Positions 8,305 to 17,198 are shown, counted from the stretch's first letter. The stretch is 39,016 nucleotides of DNA from Bacteroidales bacterium (GCA_024398105.1 JAKSJP010000024.1:1-39016), one strand, 5' to 3'. Program-made: numbers and translations. Notes: generated by a model not told the origin, from the letters alone.

Positions 8305-10746
8305 ATGAAACTTTCATACAGTTGGCTCAAGGAATATATTGAGTGCGATCTTACCCCTCAGCAGATAGCAGATGCCATCACATCGATCGGTATCGAGGTA
8401 GATTCAGTGGAAGAGCAGGAAGAGATTCCTGGAGGACTTGCAAACGTAGTCGTTGCAGAGGTCCTCGAGTGCGAGTCACATCCTGATTCTGACCATCTTC
8501 ACGTAACTAAGGTCAATGACGGTACAGGCGAGCCTATCCAGGTAGTATGCGGCGCTCCTAACGTCGCTGCAGGCCAGAAGGTGCTTTTCGCACAGATCGG
8601 TGCTGTCCTTCCAGGAGACTTCAAGATCAAGAAGTCAAAGATCAGAGGCGTAGAGTCATTCGGTATGATCTGCGCAGAGGACGAGCTCGGCATCGGCTCA
8701 AGCCATGACGGTATCATGGTACTTCCAGCCGAGGCAGTCGTCGGAACTCCAGCCAAGGAGTACCTCAACCTCAAGACCGAGGCTGTCATCGAGTATGAAA
8801 TCACAGCAAACAGAGTAGATGCTGCTTCCCACATCGGTGTGGCAAGGGACCTCTATGCATACCTCAAGGCAAACAACCTCCCATGCGAGTTCCACTATCC
8901 TGACGTATCGACATACCAGGACGGCGAGGGCGAGGCTATCCCTGTGGAGGTCATGGATACCACAGCAGCTCCAAGATACATCGGTATCACAATCAAGGAC
9001 GTCAAGGTAGGCCCATCTCCAGAGTGGCTCCAGAAGAAGCTCCTCGCTATCGGACTCCGTCCTATCAACAATATCGTCGACATCTCGAACTTCGCTCTCT
9101 TTGAGCTCGGCCAGCCGTTCCATACATTCGATGCTGCAAAGATCGGTGGCGGCAAGGTGATCGTCCGCAGGGCTGAGGAAGGCGAGAAGATCGTCACTCT
9201 CGACGGCACAGAGCGTACACTCAAGGCAAATGACATCGTCATCGCTGACAATGCAAGGCCTATGTGCATCGCAGGTGTATTCGGCGGAGAGGACACAGGC
9301 GTTACTGAGAGCACTACAGACGTGTTCCTCGAGTGCGCATACTTCGATCCAAGCTCAATCAGGAAGACTGCAAAGGGACATACCCTTTCTACTGACGCCT
9401 CATTCCGCTATGAGAGAGGCTGTGACCCGCTCATCAACGAGTACGCCGCAAAGAGAGCCGCTCTCCTCATCATGGAGGTCGCAGGCGGCCACATCTGCGG
9501 CAAGATGCAGGAAGTATGTCCTGAGCCTATCGAGAAGGCAGTCATCGACCTTGACTACAACAGGATCGAGAACCTTATCGGCAAGAAGATCGGACATGAG
9601 ACAATCGAGAACATCCTTGATTCACTCGCATACGAATTCATCGAGACAAGAGAGGACGGCGCGCTTGTAGCAGTCCCTTCATACATGATCGACGTGACAA
9701 GAGAGTGCGACGTGGTGGAGGAGATCCTCCGTATCTACGGCTACAACAACATCGAGCTCCCTTCAAACATGCGCATGTCAGTCTCTCCTACACCGTCACC
9801 GGACCCTGAGGCTGTCAGGAACTACATCTCGAACTTCCTCGCAGCAAACGGTTTCGTGGAGACAATGAACAACTCCCTCACAAAGGCTGAGTACTATTCA
9901 AAGCTCACCACCTACCCTGAGGAGAGATGCGCACGTATCGTGAACCCGCTCAGCTCAGACCTCAATGTGATGAGACAGACTCTCATCCTCAACGGTCTTG
10001 AGGTGATCTCATACAACATCAACCGCCAGGTCAACACAATCAAGAGCTTCGAGTACGGCTCTGTATATCAGAGAATACCAGAAGGTGACGGCACGACCCT
10101 CGCTTCATACGAGGAGCACCAGTGCTTCGCACTCTTCATGACCGGCCCAGTGGAGAAATCATGGCGCTCTGACGCCCAGAAGGGAAGCTACTTCCAGCTC
10201 AAGGGCTATCTCGAGCTTCTCCTTGCCCGTTATGGTGTCGACATCTACACTCTCGAGGCTTCAGCAGCTCCTGAGGACATCTTCTCAGAGGGTCTTTCAT
10301 ACTGCCTCCCAGGAAGCAGGAAGGTACTTGCAGTGATGGGTACAGTCAACCCTGTCCTCGCCAAGAGATTCGACGTGAAGCAGCCTGTATTCGCAGCTGA
10401 GATCAACTGGCAGGCTCTCCTCGAGGTAGTAAGGAGAGTGAAGGTGAAGTTCTCTGAGCTTCCTAAGTTCCCAGGCGTAAGACGTGACCTTGCAATCCTC
10501 GTAGACGAGGGCGTGAACTACTCGGATCTCCGCAGATCTGCAGTCAAGGCTGGCAAGAAGCTTCTCAAGCAGGTCAACCTCTTCGACGTATACCGCGGAG
10601 ACAAGATTCCTGCAGGCAAGAAGCAGTATGCAATGTCATTCTTCTTCCAGGACCCTGAGAAGACTCTCACTGATGCAGAGATCGAGAAGACAATGAGCAA
10701 GCTCCTCTCTACATTCCAGAACGAATTCGGAGCAGCCCTCAGATAG
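8305..10746 (+). CDS. pheT: Phenylalanine--tRNA ligase beta subunit
   Basis: Large subunit of the alpha2-beta2 PheRS that charges tRNA-Phe. The 813-aa length is standard. The N-terminal EMAP/OB-type tRNA-binding domain (about 40-150) contains SHPDSDHLHVTKV and VVCGAPNVAAGQKV; B3/B4 editing and B5 domains follow; the C-terminal FDX-ACB anticodon domain starts near FPGVRRDLAILVD. pheS is not adjacent, as is usual in Bacteroidales. Codon use is strongly biased (CTC, AAG, ATC), consistent with high expression. Confidence 0.97.
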   Translation: MKLSYSWLKEYIECDLTPQQIADAITSIGIEVDSVEEQEEIPGGLANVVVAEVLECESHPDSDHLHVTKVNDGTGEPIQVVCGAPNVAAGQKVLFAQIGAVLPGDFKIKKSKIRGVESFGMICAEDELGIGSSHDGIMVLPAEAVVGTPAKEYLNLKTEAVIEYEITANRVDAASHIGVARDLYAYLKANNLPCEFHYPDVSTYQDGEGEAIPVEVMDTTAAPRYIGITIKDVKVGPSPEWLQKKLLAIGLRPINNIVDISNFALFELGQPFHTFDAAKIGGGKVIVRRAEEGEKIVTLDGTERTLKANDIVIADNARPMCIAGVFGGEDTGVTESTTDVFLECAYFDPSSIRKTAKGHTLSTDASFRYERGCDPLINEYAAKRAALLIMEVAGGHICGKMQEVCPEPIEKAVIDLDYNRIENLIGKKIGHETIENILDSLAYEFIETREDGALVAVPSYMIDVTRECDVVEEILRIYGYNNIELPSNMRMSVSPTPSPDPEAVRNYISNFLAANGFVETMNNSLTKAEYYSKLTTYPEERCARIVNPLSSDLNVMRQTLILNGLEVISYNINRQVNTIKSFEYGSVYQRIPEGDGTTLASYEEHQCFALFMTGPVEKSWRSDAQKGSYFQLKGYLELLLARYGVDIYTLEASAAPEDIFSEGLSYCLPGSRKVLAVMGTVNPVLAKRFDVKQPVFAAEINWQALLEVVRRVKVKFSELPKFPGVRRDLAILVDEGVNYSDLRRSAVKAGKKLLKQVNLFDVYRGDKIPAGKKQYAMSFFFQDPEKTLTDAEIEKTMSKLLSTFQNEFGAALR

Positions 10747-10770
10747 CAGAAACTGTTTCAGGACAGCGGT

Positions 10771-11535
10771 ATGAGGAAATTTTTCGGCTACATAGCAGTC
10801 GTGACGGTTATCTTCGCCATGACCCTTTCCTGCAGAAGGGCAAGGGTCATTCCGAAGGATACCCTGACTGACATCTATGTCGAGATGCTCCTCGCAGACC
10901 AGTGGATAGTCCTCACGGGTATCTCCATGATGTCGGACACTCATTTCGTCTACCGTCCCATATTCGAGAAATATGGCTACACGGCCGACGATTACAGGCT
11001 CTCGGTCCAGACCTACCTCAGGGATCCTGAGGACTATGCAAAGCTCTTTGCCGGTGTCGAGAAGAAACTCAGCGACAGGGTCGAGGTCCTGGATGGCCTT
11101 GAGAATGTCAGAAGAAGGCAGGACAGCATAAAGTATGCGAATAACATGCGCTGGAGAAACATCCCGAAGCCTGTCCTGTACAAAGATGTCCTGAAGGGCC
11201 AGTTTCCGTCCGATACCGTGTGCTTCGGCCCGGATTCTGCCAGATATACTATCAATATCCCTGTCCTCGACACGATGTTCTCCGGACCTAGGCTCGTAAT
11301 AAGGAACGAAGGTACCATGGACATGGAGGAGGTCGACGCGGCTGAGGAAACGGTCGCCGAGGAAGAAAGGGATATCGTTGAAAAAGAAATGAAGCCCCTG
11401 CCGCTTGACAGGGAGAAGTCAGCACCTCTGCCGCTTGGAAAGCCAGAGACAAAAAAGGAATTGAGCAATGATGCGAGAAGACCTGGTCTTCGGACCGATA
11501 TTCAGCAGGAGATTGGGCGCCTCTCTAGGGATTAA
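10771..11535 (+). CDS. DUF4296 lipoprotein
   Basis: A 254-aa protein with a signal peptide and lipobox ending in C21 (IFAMTLSC), so probably anchored in the envelope. The segment VIPKDTLTDIYVEMLLAD (27-44) and HFVYRPIFEKYGYTADDY are typical of DUF4296. The C-terminal third is acidic and low-complexity, rich in E, K and P. The last 68 nt overlap the following radical SAM gene in another frame. The family has no known function. Confidence 0.85.
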   Translation: MRKFFGYIAVVTVIFAMTLSCRRARVIPKDTLTDIYVEMLLADQWIVLTGISMMSDTHFVYRPIFEKYGYTADDYRLSVQTYLRDPEDYAKLFAGVEKKLSDRVEVLDGLENVRRRQDSIKYANNMRWRNIPKPVLYKDVLKGQFPSDTVCFGPDSARYTINIPVLDTMFSGPRLVIRNEGTMDMEEVDAAEETVAEEERDIVEKEMKPLPLDREKSAPLPLGKPETKKELSNDARRPGLRTDIQQEIGRLSRD

Positions 11536-12223
11536 CCTGCTGCCACAGAAAGGAAAGCTCTGTAATTTCGACTGTATCTACTGCGAGTGCGGATGGAACC
11601 GTGACGGCAGGGGAGACAGGTCGATCGCTACAGCAGAGGACCTTCGCAGGACACTTGAGGAAAAACTCATCAAGTGCCAGGAAGAAGGTGTCAGGATCGA
11701 TTCCATTACTTTCTCGGGTGACGGAGAGCCGACCCTCAATCCTGATTTCCCACAGATCATCGACATAACCCTCGCCCTCAGGGACAGGTACTATCCCCAG
11801 GCTAAGGTGTCAGTCCTCTCGAACTCTACCAGAGTGTGCAGGGACGAGGTCTTCCAGGCGCTCAGGAAGGTCGACAACCCTATCATGAAGCTGGATGCAC
11901 CTACCGCTGAGCTTGCGGCAAGGATCAACCAGCCGGCCTGCGAATACAGTGTCCCTTCGATCGTGGCGGACCTGAAGAAATTCGAAGGAGACTTCGTGCT
12001 TCAGACCATGTTCCTCAAAGGCAACGGCTTCGACTCCTCATCGCCGGAAGTCCTCGAAGGATGGATGGAGATCGTCAGAGAACTCAGGCCAAGGGAGATC
12101 ATGGTATATACCCTCGACCGTGAGACTCCGATGAAGGACCTTCAGAAGTTTACTCCGGAGCAGATGGCCCAGATGGTCAGACCGCTTGTCGAGGAAGGCT
12201 TCAAGATACAGATAAAAGGATAA
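11468..12223 (+). CDS. Radical SAM protein, COG0731 group
   Basis: A 251-aa iron-sulfur enzyme that cleaves S-adenosylmethionine. The family block FGPIFSRRLGASLGINLLP (8-26) precedes the cluster-binding CNFDCIYC (C-x3-C-x2-C, 32-39). SGDGEPTL follows near residues 80-87 as the SAM-contact region. COG0731 contains archaeal wyosine-synthesis enzymes; bacterial members like this one are of unknown substrate. Two ATG codons (11468, 11471) are adjacent; both lie inside the DUF4296 gene, so translation may be coupled. Confidence 0.88.
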   Translation: MMREDLVFGPIFSRRLGASLGINLLPQKGKLCNFDCIYCECGWNRDGRGDRSIATAEDLRRTLEEKLIKCQEEGVRIDSITFSGDGEPTLNPDFPQIIDITLALRDRYYPQAKVSVLSNSTRVCRDEVFQALRKVDNPIMKLDAPTAELAARINQPACEYSVPSIVADLKKFEGDFVLQTMFLKGNGFDSSSPEVLEGWMEIVRELRPREIMVYTLDRETPMKDLQKFTPEQMAQMVRPLVEEGFKIQIKG

Positions 12224-12242
12224 CAGATAACCACATATATAA

Positions 12243-13136
12243 ATGGAAAACCTATACGAAAAGTACAACTACGTCCCTGATAAGGACGCTATTGACAGGA
12301 CACTTGGCGTACTTGCGTCAAATCTTGACTCATCCTCTTGCCCTGAGGTACTCAAGACCTGTTTCTCTGTAATGGACCTCACCACACTCAAGAGCAATGA
12401 CACAATTCCGTCAGTGGCGAAGTTCACTCAGAAAGTCAAGACATATAAGGAGCAGTATCCGGACTATCCGCTTCCTGCATCTATCTGCGTCTATTCGAAT
12501 TTCGCGGCGACAGTCAAGGAGAACAGGTGCAGCCCTGACGTCCATGTGACAGTCGTGTCTGCATGCTTCCCTACATCGCAGAGCTTCCTCGAGGTGAAGC
12601 TCAAGGAGTGTGAGATGGCTATCGAGGCTGGCGCCGAGGAGGTCGACATCGTGCTCGCTCTCAACTCATTCCTTGCCGGAGACTTCGAGGCCGCAAGGGA
12701 AGAGATCGTACGCGTGCGTGAGTGTATCGACGCTGCAGCGGCAAAGGAAGGTCGCAAGGTCGTCCTAAAGGTCATCATCGAGACCGGACTTCTCGTGACA
12801 CCTGAGAATATCGCAAACGCCTCATTCCTTGCAATGGAAGCTGGCGCAGACTTCATCAAGACCTCTACAGGAAAGGTCGACGTCAACGCTACACCTATGG
12901 CTGCCTATGTGATGTGCGAGTGCATCAAGGCGTTCGAGAAGAGAACCGGCAGAAAGGTCGGCTTCAAGGCTGCCGGCGGCATTTCGTCTTCAATGGATGC
13001 TGTCTGCTACTACACTATCGTGAAGACAATCCTTGGCAAGGAATGGCTCGGCAAGGACCTCTTCCGTCTCGGAGTGAGCCGCCTCGCGAACAACCTCCTC
13101 TCTTCTATCGAGCAGAAGACAGTCTCAATCTTCTAG
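12243..13136 (+). CDS. deoC: Deoxyribose-phosphate aldolase
   Basis: Splits 2-deoxyribose-5-phosphate into glyceraldehyde-3-phosphate and acetaldehyde in deoxynucleoside salvage. The 297-aa TIM-barrel shows LKVIIETGLL (catalytic lysine), DFIKTSTGKV (Schiff-base lysine) and GFKAAGGISS (C-terminal phosphate/lysine motif). Longer than E. coli DeoC (about 259 aa) by an N-terminal extension common in Bacteroidota. Starts 19 nt after the radical SAM gene and is followed by a bidirectional terminator. Confidence 0.95.
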   Translation: MENLYEKYNYVPDKDAIDRTLGVLASNLDSSSCPEVLKTCFSVMDLTTLKSNDTIPSVAKFTQKVKTYKEQYPDYPLPASICVYSNFAATVKENRCSPDVHVTVVSACFPTSQSFLEVKLKECEMAIEAGAEEVDIVLALNSFLAGDFEAAREEIVRVRECIDAAAAKEGRKVVLKVIIETGLLVTPENIANASFLAMEAGADFIKTSTGKVDVNATPMAAYVMCECIKAFEKRTGRKVGFKAAGGISSSMDAVCYYTIVKTILGKEWLGKDLFRLGVSRLANNLLSSIEQKTVSIF

Positions 13137-13172
13137 ACAGACCGCCCCGCAAGGGTGAAACGGATAATTTTT

Positions 13173-13307
13173 ACAGGGATCGCTGAAAATGCGGTCCCTG
13201 TCGCGTTGTATGTGGGTTTCCCGTCTGTCCATGGCTCCTGGAAAGCCTTCGGATCTGACGAAATCCGGAACACGGCTACGCCGTCGGGATTCGGTACCAT
13301 GGTACCG
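13173..13307. other. Non-coding stretch with a long hairpin and a 16-bp palindrome
   Basis: In the 336-nt gap between deoC and the next gene, ACAGGGATCGC (13173-13183) pairs with GCGGTCCCTGT (13191-13201), one wobble, with no T run. CGGTACCATGGTACCG (13292-13307) is a perfect 16-nt palindrome. A minus-strand frame of 106 codons crosses the area but lacks recognisable similarity and has no promoter. No gene is supported. Confidence 0.4.
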
Positions 13308-13369
13308 TCAGGGCCGTATCCACCCTGCCCGAGCCTTTCCGGTTTTAGTAATTTTAGTTTTTGAAAAAT

Positions 13370-13399
13370 GGCCTTTGAAGTGCCTGGAAGGCCGTTTTT
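13370..13399 (+). terminator. Bidirectional terminator after deoC
   Basis: GGCCTT (13370-13375) pairs with AAGGCC (13388-13393), flanked by an A run on the left and TTTTT on the right that extend the stem. It can act on both strands and closes the plus-strand pheT-deoC unit. Confidence 0.7.
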
Positions 13400-13418
13400 G
13401 GAAAGTAAACGTTTATAA

Positions 13419-13450
13419 TTTGGCAGGGTTTCCATCCGATTATATTTTTG
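13419..13450 (+). promoter_or_regulatory. Promoter of the surface-protein operon
   Basis: TTTG (13419-13422), 20-nt spacer, TATTTTTG (13443-13450). This is a full match to the Bacteroidota consensus, with the start codon 23 nt further on. Confidence 0.75.
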
Positions 13451-13473
13451 CATCGAACCAAAGATATCCGACG

Positions 13474-15048
13474 ATGAAACGCTTTGCAGAAATACTTTTA
13501 CTGTCCGTCCTTTGCACGGCCTCGTGCGACATCTGGAACGATGATGAACGGGAGGATATGTCTGTGGGAGATGCTCTTTCGCATGAGATGATAGTGCTGG
13601 GAAAGCAGCTTGATGACCCGTATTCGGTCAGGAACATGACCAAGGCTGTCGAGAGCCTCTACCCTACAAAGGCAGGGGTCTCGCTGACCGCGACTGATAT
13701 GTATGTGCGTTTCCTGCCTGAGAGCGACGAGCAGATGACAATCCTGTTGGGGAGCGGGCTGGTGCTGATTGACCATCCTCTTGACTATCAGATCATCCGG
13801 GACGGTGACTACTACCACGATCCACTTGTCGGGGACGGGAAGATCACCTGGCAGTATGCAGTCGTACCTGCAGATTTCAAGATGCCGTCGGGTGTCAGAT
13901 GCGAGATACTTGATGAATGCTATATCCCCGACGCGATGATTACCAAGGCGGACGGTCTGGACTGGGATGCGATTGAGAAGGAGGCATTCCGCCTTACCGG
14001 GAACGAGGATATGCTGGAAGCGGTCACTAAGGCCGGAAAGACTTCGTCAAGCCCGAAGGGGCGCATTACGATCGTCGATCCTGATGCCAATGGAGGCAAG
14101 GCTTTCGGAGTCGCAGGCGTGACTGTCCTCTGCAATACTTTCGTCAAATTCGCGACGGCTTACACCGACCGTGACGGCTATTATGAGATGACGTCCAAGT
14201 TCTCCTCAGATGTCAGATACAGACTGATGTTCAGGAACCAGCTGGGTTTCGGAATCGGACTGAACCTGCTTCTGGTGCCTGCGTCGACATCTGCTCTGGG
14301 CAAGACGACCCCGGAAGGGATAGACTGCGAGATATCGGCATCTTCGGACAGGAAACTCTTCAGCCGCGCTGCTGTCAACAATGCTGTCTATGACTATTTC
14401 CAACGTTGCAATGAAGAGGACCTGGACATCGCTGCACCTCCAAAGGACGTCCGCCTGTGGCTGTTCCAGAATCTCAGGAGCAGCAGCACGCCTATGCTCA
14501 GGCACGGTACTTTGCTGGACCAGGGGCTCTTTGCCAAGTATCTTGGGAAGTATTCAGCGATCATCTCGCTCTTCCTCCCGGACATCACGGTGGGTCTGGA
14601 CGATGCGGACTCATACTCTCACATCTACAGCATCACTTGCCATGAACTTGCCCATGCAAGCCATTTCTCCCAGGTCGGGAAGGAATATTGGGACAAGTAT
14701 ATCAACTACGTCATAAAGTCGTTCGTGAAGGATTTCAGCACCGACTATGGAACCGGGGAAGGCGAAGGGGCCGGATACTGCGAGGTCGGTGAGGACTGGG
14801 GCTATTTCATGCACAATCTTCTCTATCACGACCGATATGGCGGGGAAATGCCATCGTACGGAATGAACTATTGGTTCCACCCACAGATATTCCGCTATCT
14901 CAATGAACGTGGACTCTCGACGGGGCAGCTCTTCAAGGCGCTGACATCTGAAGTCACGGATATAGATAGCCTTAAGGGAAAATTGGTGTCACTTTATCCA
15001 TCACAGGTCTCAATAATCAACCAGGTCTTTGAAAGATATGCAAATTAG
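13474..15048 (+). CDS. Lipoprotein with HEXXH zinc-metallopeptidase motif
   Basis: A 524-aa predicted envelope lipoprotein: signal peptide with lipobox LCTASC (C18). The central part (about 190-250) has the look of a small beta-sandwich with AGVTVLCNT and TDRDGYYEM, as in carboxypeptidase-regulatory-like domains. Near the C-terminus CHELAHASHF gives HELAH at 390-394, and YCEVGEDWGYF supplies candidate third-ligand glutamates at 437 and 440, a gluzincin-like spacing. Peptidase activity is inference from this motif. Start chosen at 13474 because the promoter lies between it and earlier in-frame codons. First gene of an operon with the DUF3575 and FimB/Mfa2-like genes. I do not recognise a named family. 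Confidence 0.75.
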   Translation: MKRFAEILLLSVLCTASCDIWNDDEREDMSVGDALSHEMIVLGKQLDDPYSVRNMTKAVESLYPTKAGVSLTATDMYVRFLPESDEQMTILLGSGLVLIDHPLDYQIIRDGDYYHDPLVGDGKITWQYAVVPADFKMPSGVRCEILDECYIPDAMITKADGLDWDAIEKEAFRLTGNEDMLEAVTKAGKTSSSPKGRITIVDPDANGGKAFGVAGVTVLCNTFVKFATAYTDRDGYYEMTSKFSSDVRYRLMFRNQLGFGIGLNLLLVPASTSALGKTTPEGIDCEISASSDRKLFSRAAVNNAVYDYFQRCNEEDLDIAAPPKDVRLWLFQNLRSSSTPMLRHGTLLDQGLFAKYLGKYSAIISLFLPDITVGLDDADSYSHIYSITCHELAHASHFSQVGKEYWDKYINYVIKSFVKDFSTDYGTGEGEGAGYCEVGEDWGYFMHNLLYHDRYGGEMPSYGMNYWFHPQIFRYLNERGLSTGQLFKALTSEVTDIDSLKGKLVSLYPSQVSIINQVFERYAN

Positions 15049-15598
15049 GTCGACTCTCATTTCATTAGTACTTCTATTCATACCCACATTCGTTTCAGCC
15101 CAGAAACTGGCGGTCTCTACAGACATGCTCGGCTATGCCGACATGCTGACCGTCAATGGTGAGGTGTCATACTCCGTCTCAAGGCATTGGAGCACCAATG
15201 CAGGGTTCAGGTACAACCCTTTCAGATTCCATGGCGGTCCGGATGAACACCTTGTCTCAAACCGGCAGAGGACTGTCTCTGCCGGGGCGAGATACTGGCC
15301 GTGGCATGTCTTCTCAGGCTGGTGGTTCGCGGGGAAGGTGCAGTACCAGGAGTATAACAAGGGCGGAATCAAGTCCATGCAGACCCGCGAGGGTGACCGC
15401 TATGGAGCAGGTGCTGCGGCAGGCTTCACCTATATGCTGACATCCTGGCTCAATCTTGAATTCTCATTGGGCACATGGGCAGGTATGGATGTGTATAAGG
15501 TCTATGAGTGTCCGGAGTGCGGAGCGACCCTTGACCAGGGCGAGAAGTTCTATGTGCTTCCGAATGATGTGATGCTGGCTTTAAGTTTTGTGTTCTAG
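15038..15598 (+). CDS. DUF3575 outer-membrane-type protein
   Basis: A 186-aa protein with a signal peptide (MQIRSTLISLVLLFIPTFVS-AQ). The mature part has alternating aromatic beta-strand patterns (SRHWSTNAGFRYNPF, VFSGWWFAGKVQYQEY, LNLEFSLGTWAG) and ends in a C-terminal F, suggesting a small outer-membrane beta barrel. DUF3575 proteins are commonly encoded with Mfa-type fimbrial genes in Bacteroidales, as here. The ATG at 15038 overlaps the preceding gene by 11 nt. A CPECG pair of cysteines in a loop near 155 is unusual. Confidence 0.78.
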   Translation: MQIRSTLISLVLLFIPTFVSAQKLAVSTDMLGYADMLTVNGEVSYSVSRHWSTNAGFRYNPFRFHGGPDEHLVSNRQRTVSAGARYWPWHVFSGWWFAGKVQYQEYNKGGIKSMQTREGDRYGAGAAAGFTYMLTSWLNLEFSLGTWAGMDVYKVYECPECGATLDQGEKFYVLPNDVMLALSFVF

Positions 15599-16408
15599 AT
15601 GAATGGACGATCCTCAATCCCTCGATTCCTTGCGGCAGTCTTATCCTTTGTCTCTATTCTCTGCTGCTCTGTCAAGGAGGACAGGGATTCCTGTCCATGC
15701 AACCTCCGTTTTGATCTGAGCGAGGCCTTCAAGGACTCGGACGGAAGCCTTACCATGGTCATCAAGGGACCGGATGGATTTGTCTGCTGCGATACTTTGA
15801 GGACGGGGAATGACAGTCTCTATACAGTGCTGGTTCCTCGCAGGGAACTGACAGTCGATTTCTATACGCCGTACGGAGTGCTGAGGAATCCTTTGGAAGG
15901 ATACAGGCCTGACAAGACATGTGCTCCGGTCTGGCATTGGTCCGAGGTCCTGACCGCTGAGGGGGAGATGGTGGAAAGGAAGGTCAGGCCTCATAAGGAC
16001 TATTGTCGCCTTACGGTCGAGCTGGTCGGCAGCCCCGGAGTGGCGTTCCCGTATTCGCTGCTTTTCGTCTCGAACATCAATGGGTATCTTCCCGGAGGAG
16101 GCCTGTCAGAGGGGATGTTTGTGGAAAGGGTGGCACCAGGTACCTCCGGAGGACTGTCGGCCGGAAACTGCTCTGTCAATCTTCTGCGGCAGAAAGATTC
16201 CTCCCTGATGATGGAGGTGGTACCTGAAGGGCAGACTGCCGTCTCGCTCCGAAGCTTCGCAATCGGTGAGTATCTTGCCGCTGCAGGCTATGACTGGACC
16301 GCTGCAGACCTTGAAGATGTGGAGATAACACTTGACTTCGCCGCTGCCAGCATCCTCGTTGCAACTGACAAATGGACCCGCCGCCTGGAATTCAGTGTTG
16401 TAATTTAG
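15599..16408 (+). CDS. FimB/Mfa2-like fimbrial anchor lipoprotein
   Basis: A 269-aa protein with a signal peptide and lipobox near VSILCC, followed by the SVKEDRDSCPCNLRFDLS block typical of FimB/Mfa2 proteins, which anchor and limit minor or major fimbriae on the cell surface. Two beta-sandwich halves are suggested by the strand pattern. Starts directly after the DUF3575 stop. No major or minor fimbrillin gene follows; the next feature is a tRNA gene. Assignment rests on the N-terminal block and the DUF3575 neighbour. Confidence 0.7.
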   Translation: MNGRSSIPRFLAAVLSFVSILCCSVKEDRDSCPCNLRFDLSEAFKDSDGSLTMVIKGPDGFVCCDTLRTGNDSLYTVLVPRRELTVDFYTPYGVLRNPLEGYRPDKTCAPVWHWSEVLTAEGEMVERKVRPHKDYCRLTVELVGSPGVAFPYSLLFVSNINGYLPGGGLSEGMFVERVAPGTSGGLSAGNCSVNLLRQKDSSLMMEVVPEGQTAVSLRSFAIGEYLAAAGYDWTAADLEDVEITLDFAAASILVATDKWTRRLEFSVVI

Positions 16409-16427
16409 AATATTTGCCGTATATTTG
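16398..16427 (+). promoter_or_regulatory. Promoter of tRNA-Leu
   Basis: TTG (16398-16400), 19-nt spacer, TATATTTG (16420-16427). The tRNA begins 12 nt later. The -33 element overlaps the end of the upstream coding region. Confidence 0.75.
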
Positions 16428-16439
16428 CAGTCCACTTAT

Positions 16440-16522
16440 GCGCGGGTGGCGAAATGGTAGACGCGCTAGTTTCAGGAGCTAGTGGGGTAAAACCTGTGTG
16501 AGTTCGAGTCTCATCTCGCGCA
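16440..16522 (+). tRNA. tRNA-Leu (anticodon CAG)
   Basis: The 7-bp acceptor stem GCGCGGG/CTCGCGC (one G-T), discriminator A, anticodon arm CTAGT-TTCAGGA-GCTAG with CAG in the loop, and T arm GTGAG-TTCGAGT-CTCAT all fold. The long variable arm (GTGGGGTAAAACCTGT) is that of a class II tRNA, as expected for leucine. CCA is not encoded. Confidence 0.95.
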
Positions 16523-16531
16523 CTTCAAGAC

Positions 16532-16555
16532 AAAGACAGCCAATCGGCTGTCTTT
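16532..16555 (+). terminator. Terminator after tRNA-Leu
   Basis: AAAGACAGCC (16532-16541) and GGCTGTCTTT (16546-16555) form a 10-bp stem with a 4-nt loop, followed by CTTCGTT. It ends the tRNA transcript and may also serve the minus-strand gene on the other side. Confidence 0.8.
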
Positions 16556-16580
16556 CTTCGTTCAGCTTCGGCCTTGATCG

Positions 16581-17120
16581 CTACTTGACTCTCCAGACAT
16601 CGAGGGTAATGCCACCGCCGGCGCCGCCGAAGCTAGGCTGGCAGAGGAAAAGAGAATTGTTCATCCATGCATACTTGCTGTCTGCAGGGGCTTCGAACTT
16701 AGGTGCACAGCGGAAATACATTCCTTCTCCCATGGCGATGATGCCGCAGTTGCGTACATGGATGATGACGCCGTCATCTGTCTTGATGCAGTAGATGGCT
16801 TCGATTTCGGTGCGGCCGCCGCTGCTCATCTGATAGTCGGCTCCTCCAGGTATGATTTCACCCTTGAGCTCCTTGCCAGGAAGATTTCCCTCAAAAGTTC
16901 CTCCGGTGATAGGGACGATGTTCCTCATACCCTTTGGGGTCTCTCCGACGGAGTAAGACGGCCCGAGGGCTACGTTAAGCCTCAGACAGTATTCCAACCC
17001 CGGGGCTGCAGGCTCGCCCTGACGGCCCTGCATAGATGGTCCCTGAGGCCCCTGTGCATAAGAAATGGAAAACGAAATGGCTGCGGCGAATGCGCAGAGA
17101 ACAGTGATGATCTTTTTCAT
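16581..17120 (-). CDS. Secreted DUF3237 protein
   Basis: A 179-aa protein with a signal peptide (KKIITVLCAFAAAISFSISYA) followed by GLEYCLRLNVALGPSYSVGE. The mature part contains GGTFEG, GGADYQMSSGGRTEIEAIYCIKTDDG, YFRCAPKFEAP and WMNNSLFLCQ, the pattern of DUF3237, a small beta-barrel family of unknown activity. The start ATG at 17120 was chosen over an in-frame codon 60 nt upstream because it gives a clean signal peptide. Convergent with tRNA-Leu and divergent from polA. Confidence 0.85.
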   Translation of the reverse strand: MKKIITVLCAFAAAISFSISYAQGPQGPSMQGRQGEPAAPGLEYCLRLNVALGPSYSVGETPKGMRNIVPITGGTFEGNLPGKELKGEIIPGGADYQMSSGGRTEIEAIYCIKTDDGVIIHVRNCGIIAMGEGMYFRCAPKFEAPADSKYAWMNNSLFLCQPSFGGAGGGITLDVWRVK

Positions 17121-17186
17121 GATAGTGGTACTTTTCTCAAATATCCGAATTCCGTGTTGTTTTTCAAAACATCTGCCCAAATTTCA

Positions 17187-17194
17187 TATATTTG
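17187..17194 (+). promoter_or_regulatory. Promoter -7 element of polA
   Basis: TATATTTG ends only 4 nt before the polA ATG (17199). Transcription starts several nt after this element in Bacteroidota, so the mRNA is predicted to be leaderless or nearly so. Confidence 0.65.
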
Positions 17195-17198
17195 CAGT

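Noticed and set aside
13133-13453. 106-codon minus-strand frame between deoC and the HEXXH lipoprotein
   Set aside because: No promoter, no recognisable similarity, and it crosses a terminator and a palindrome; probably chance.
16758-17198. N-terminal extension of polA to a 1022-residue protein
   Set aside because: The extra region lies upstream of the TATATTTG promoter, overlaps the real minus-strand DUF3237 gene, and the family N-terminus starts at 17199.
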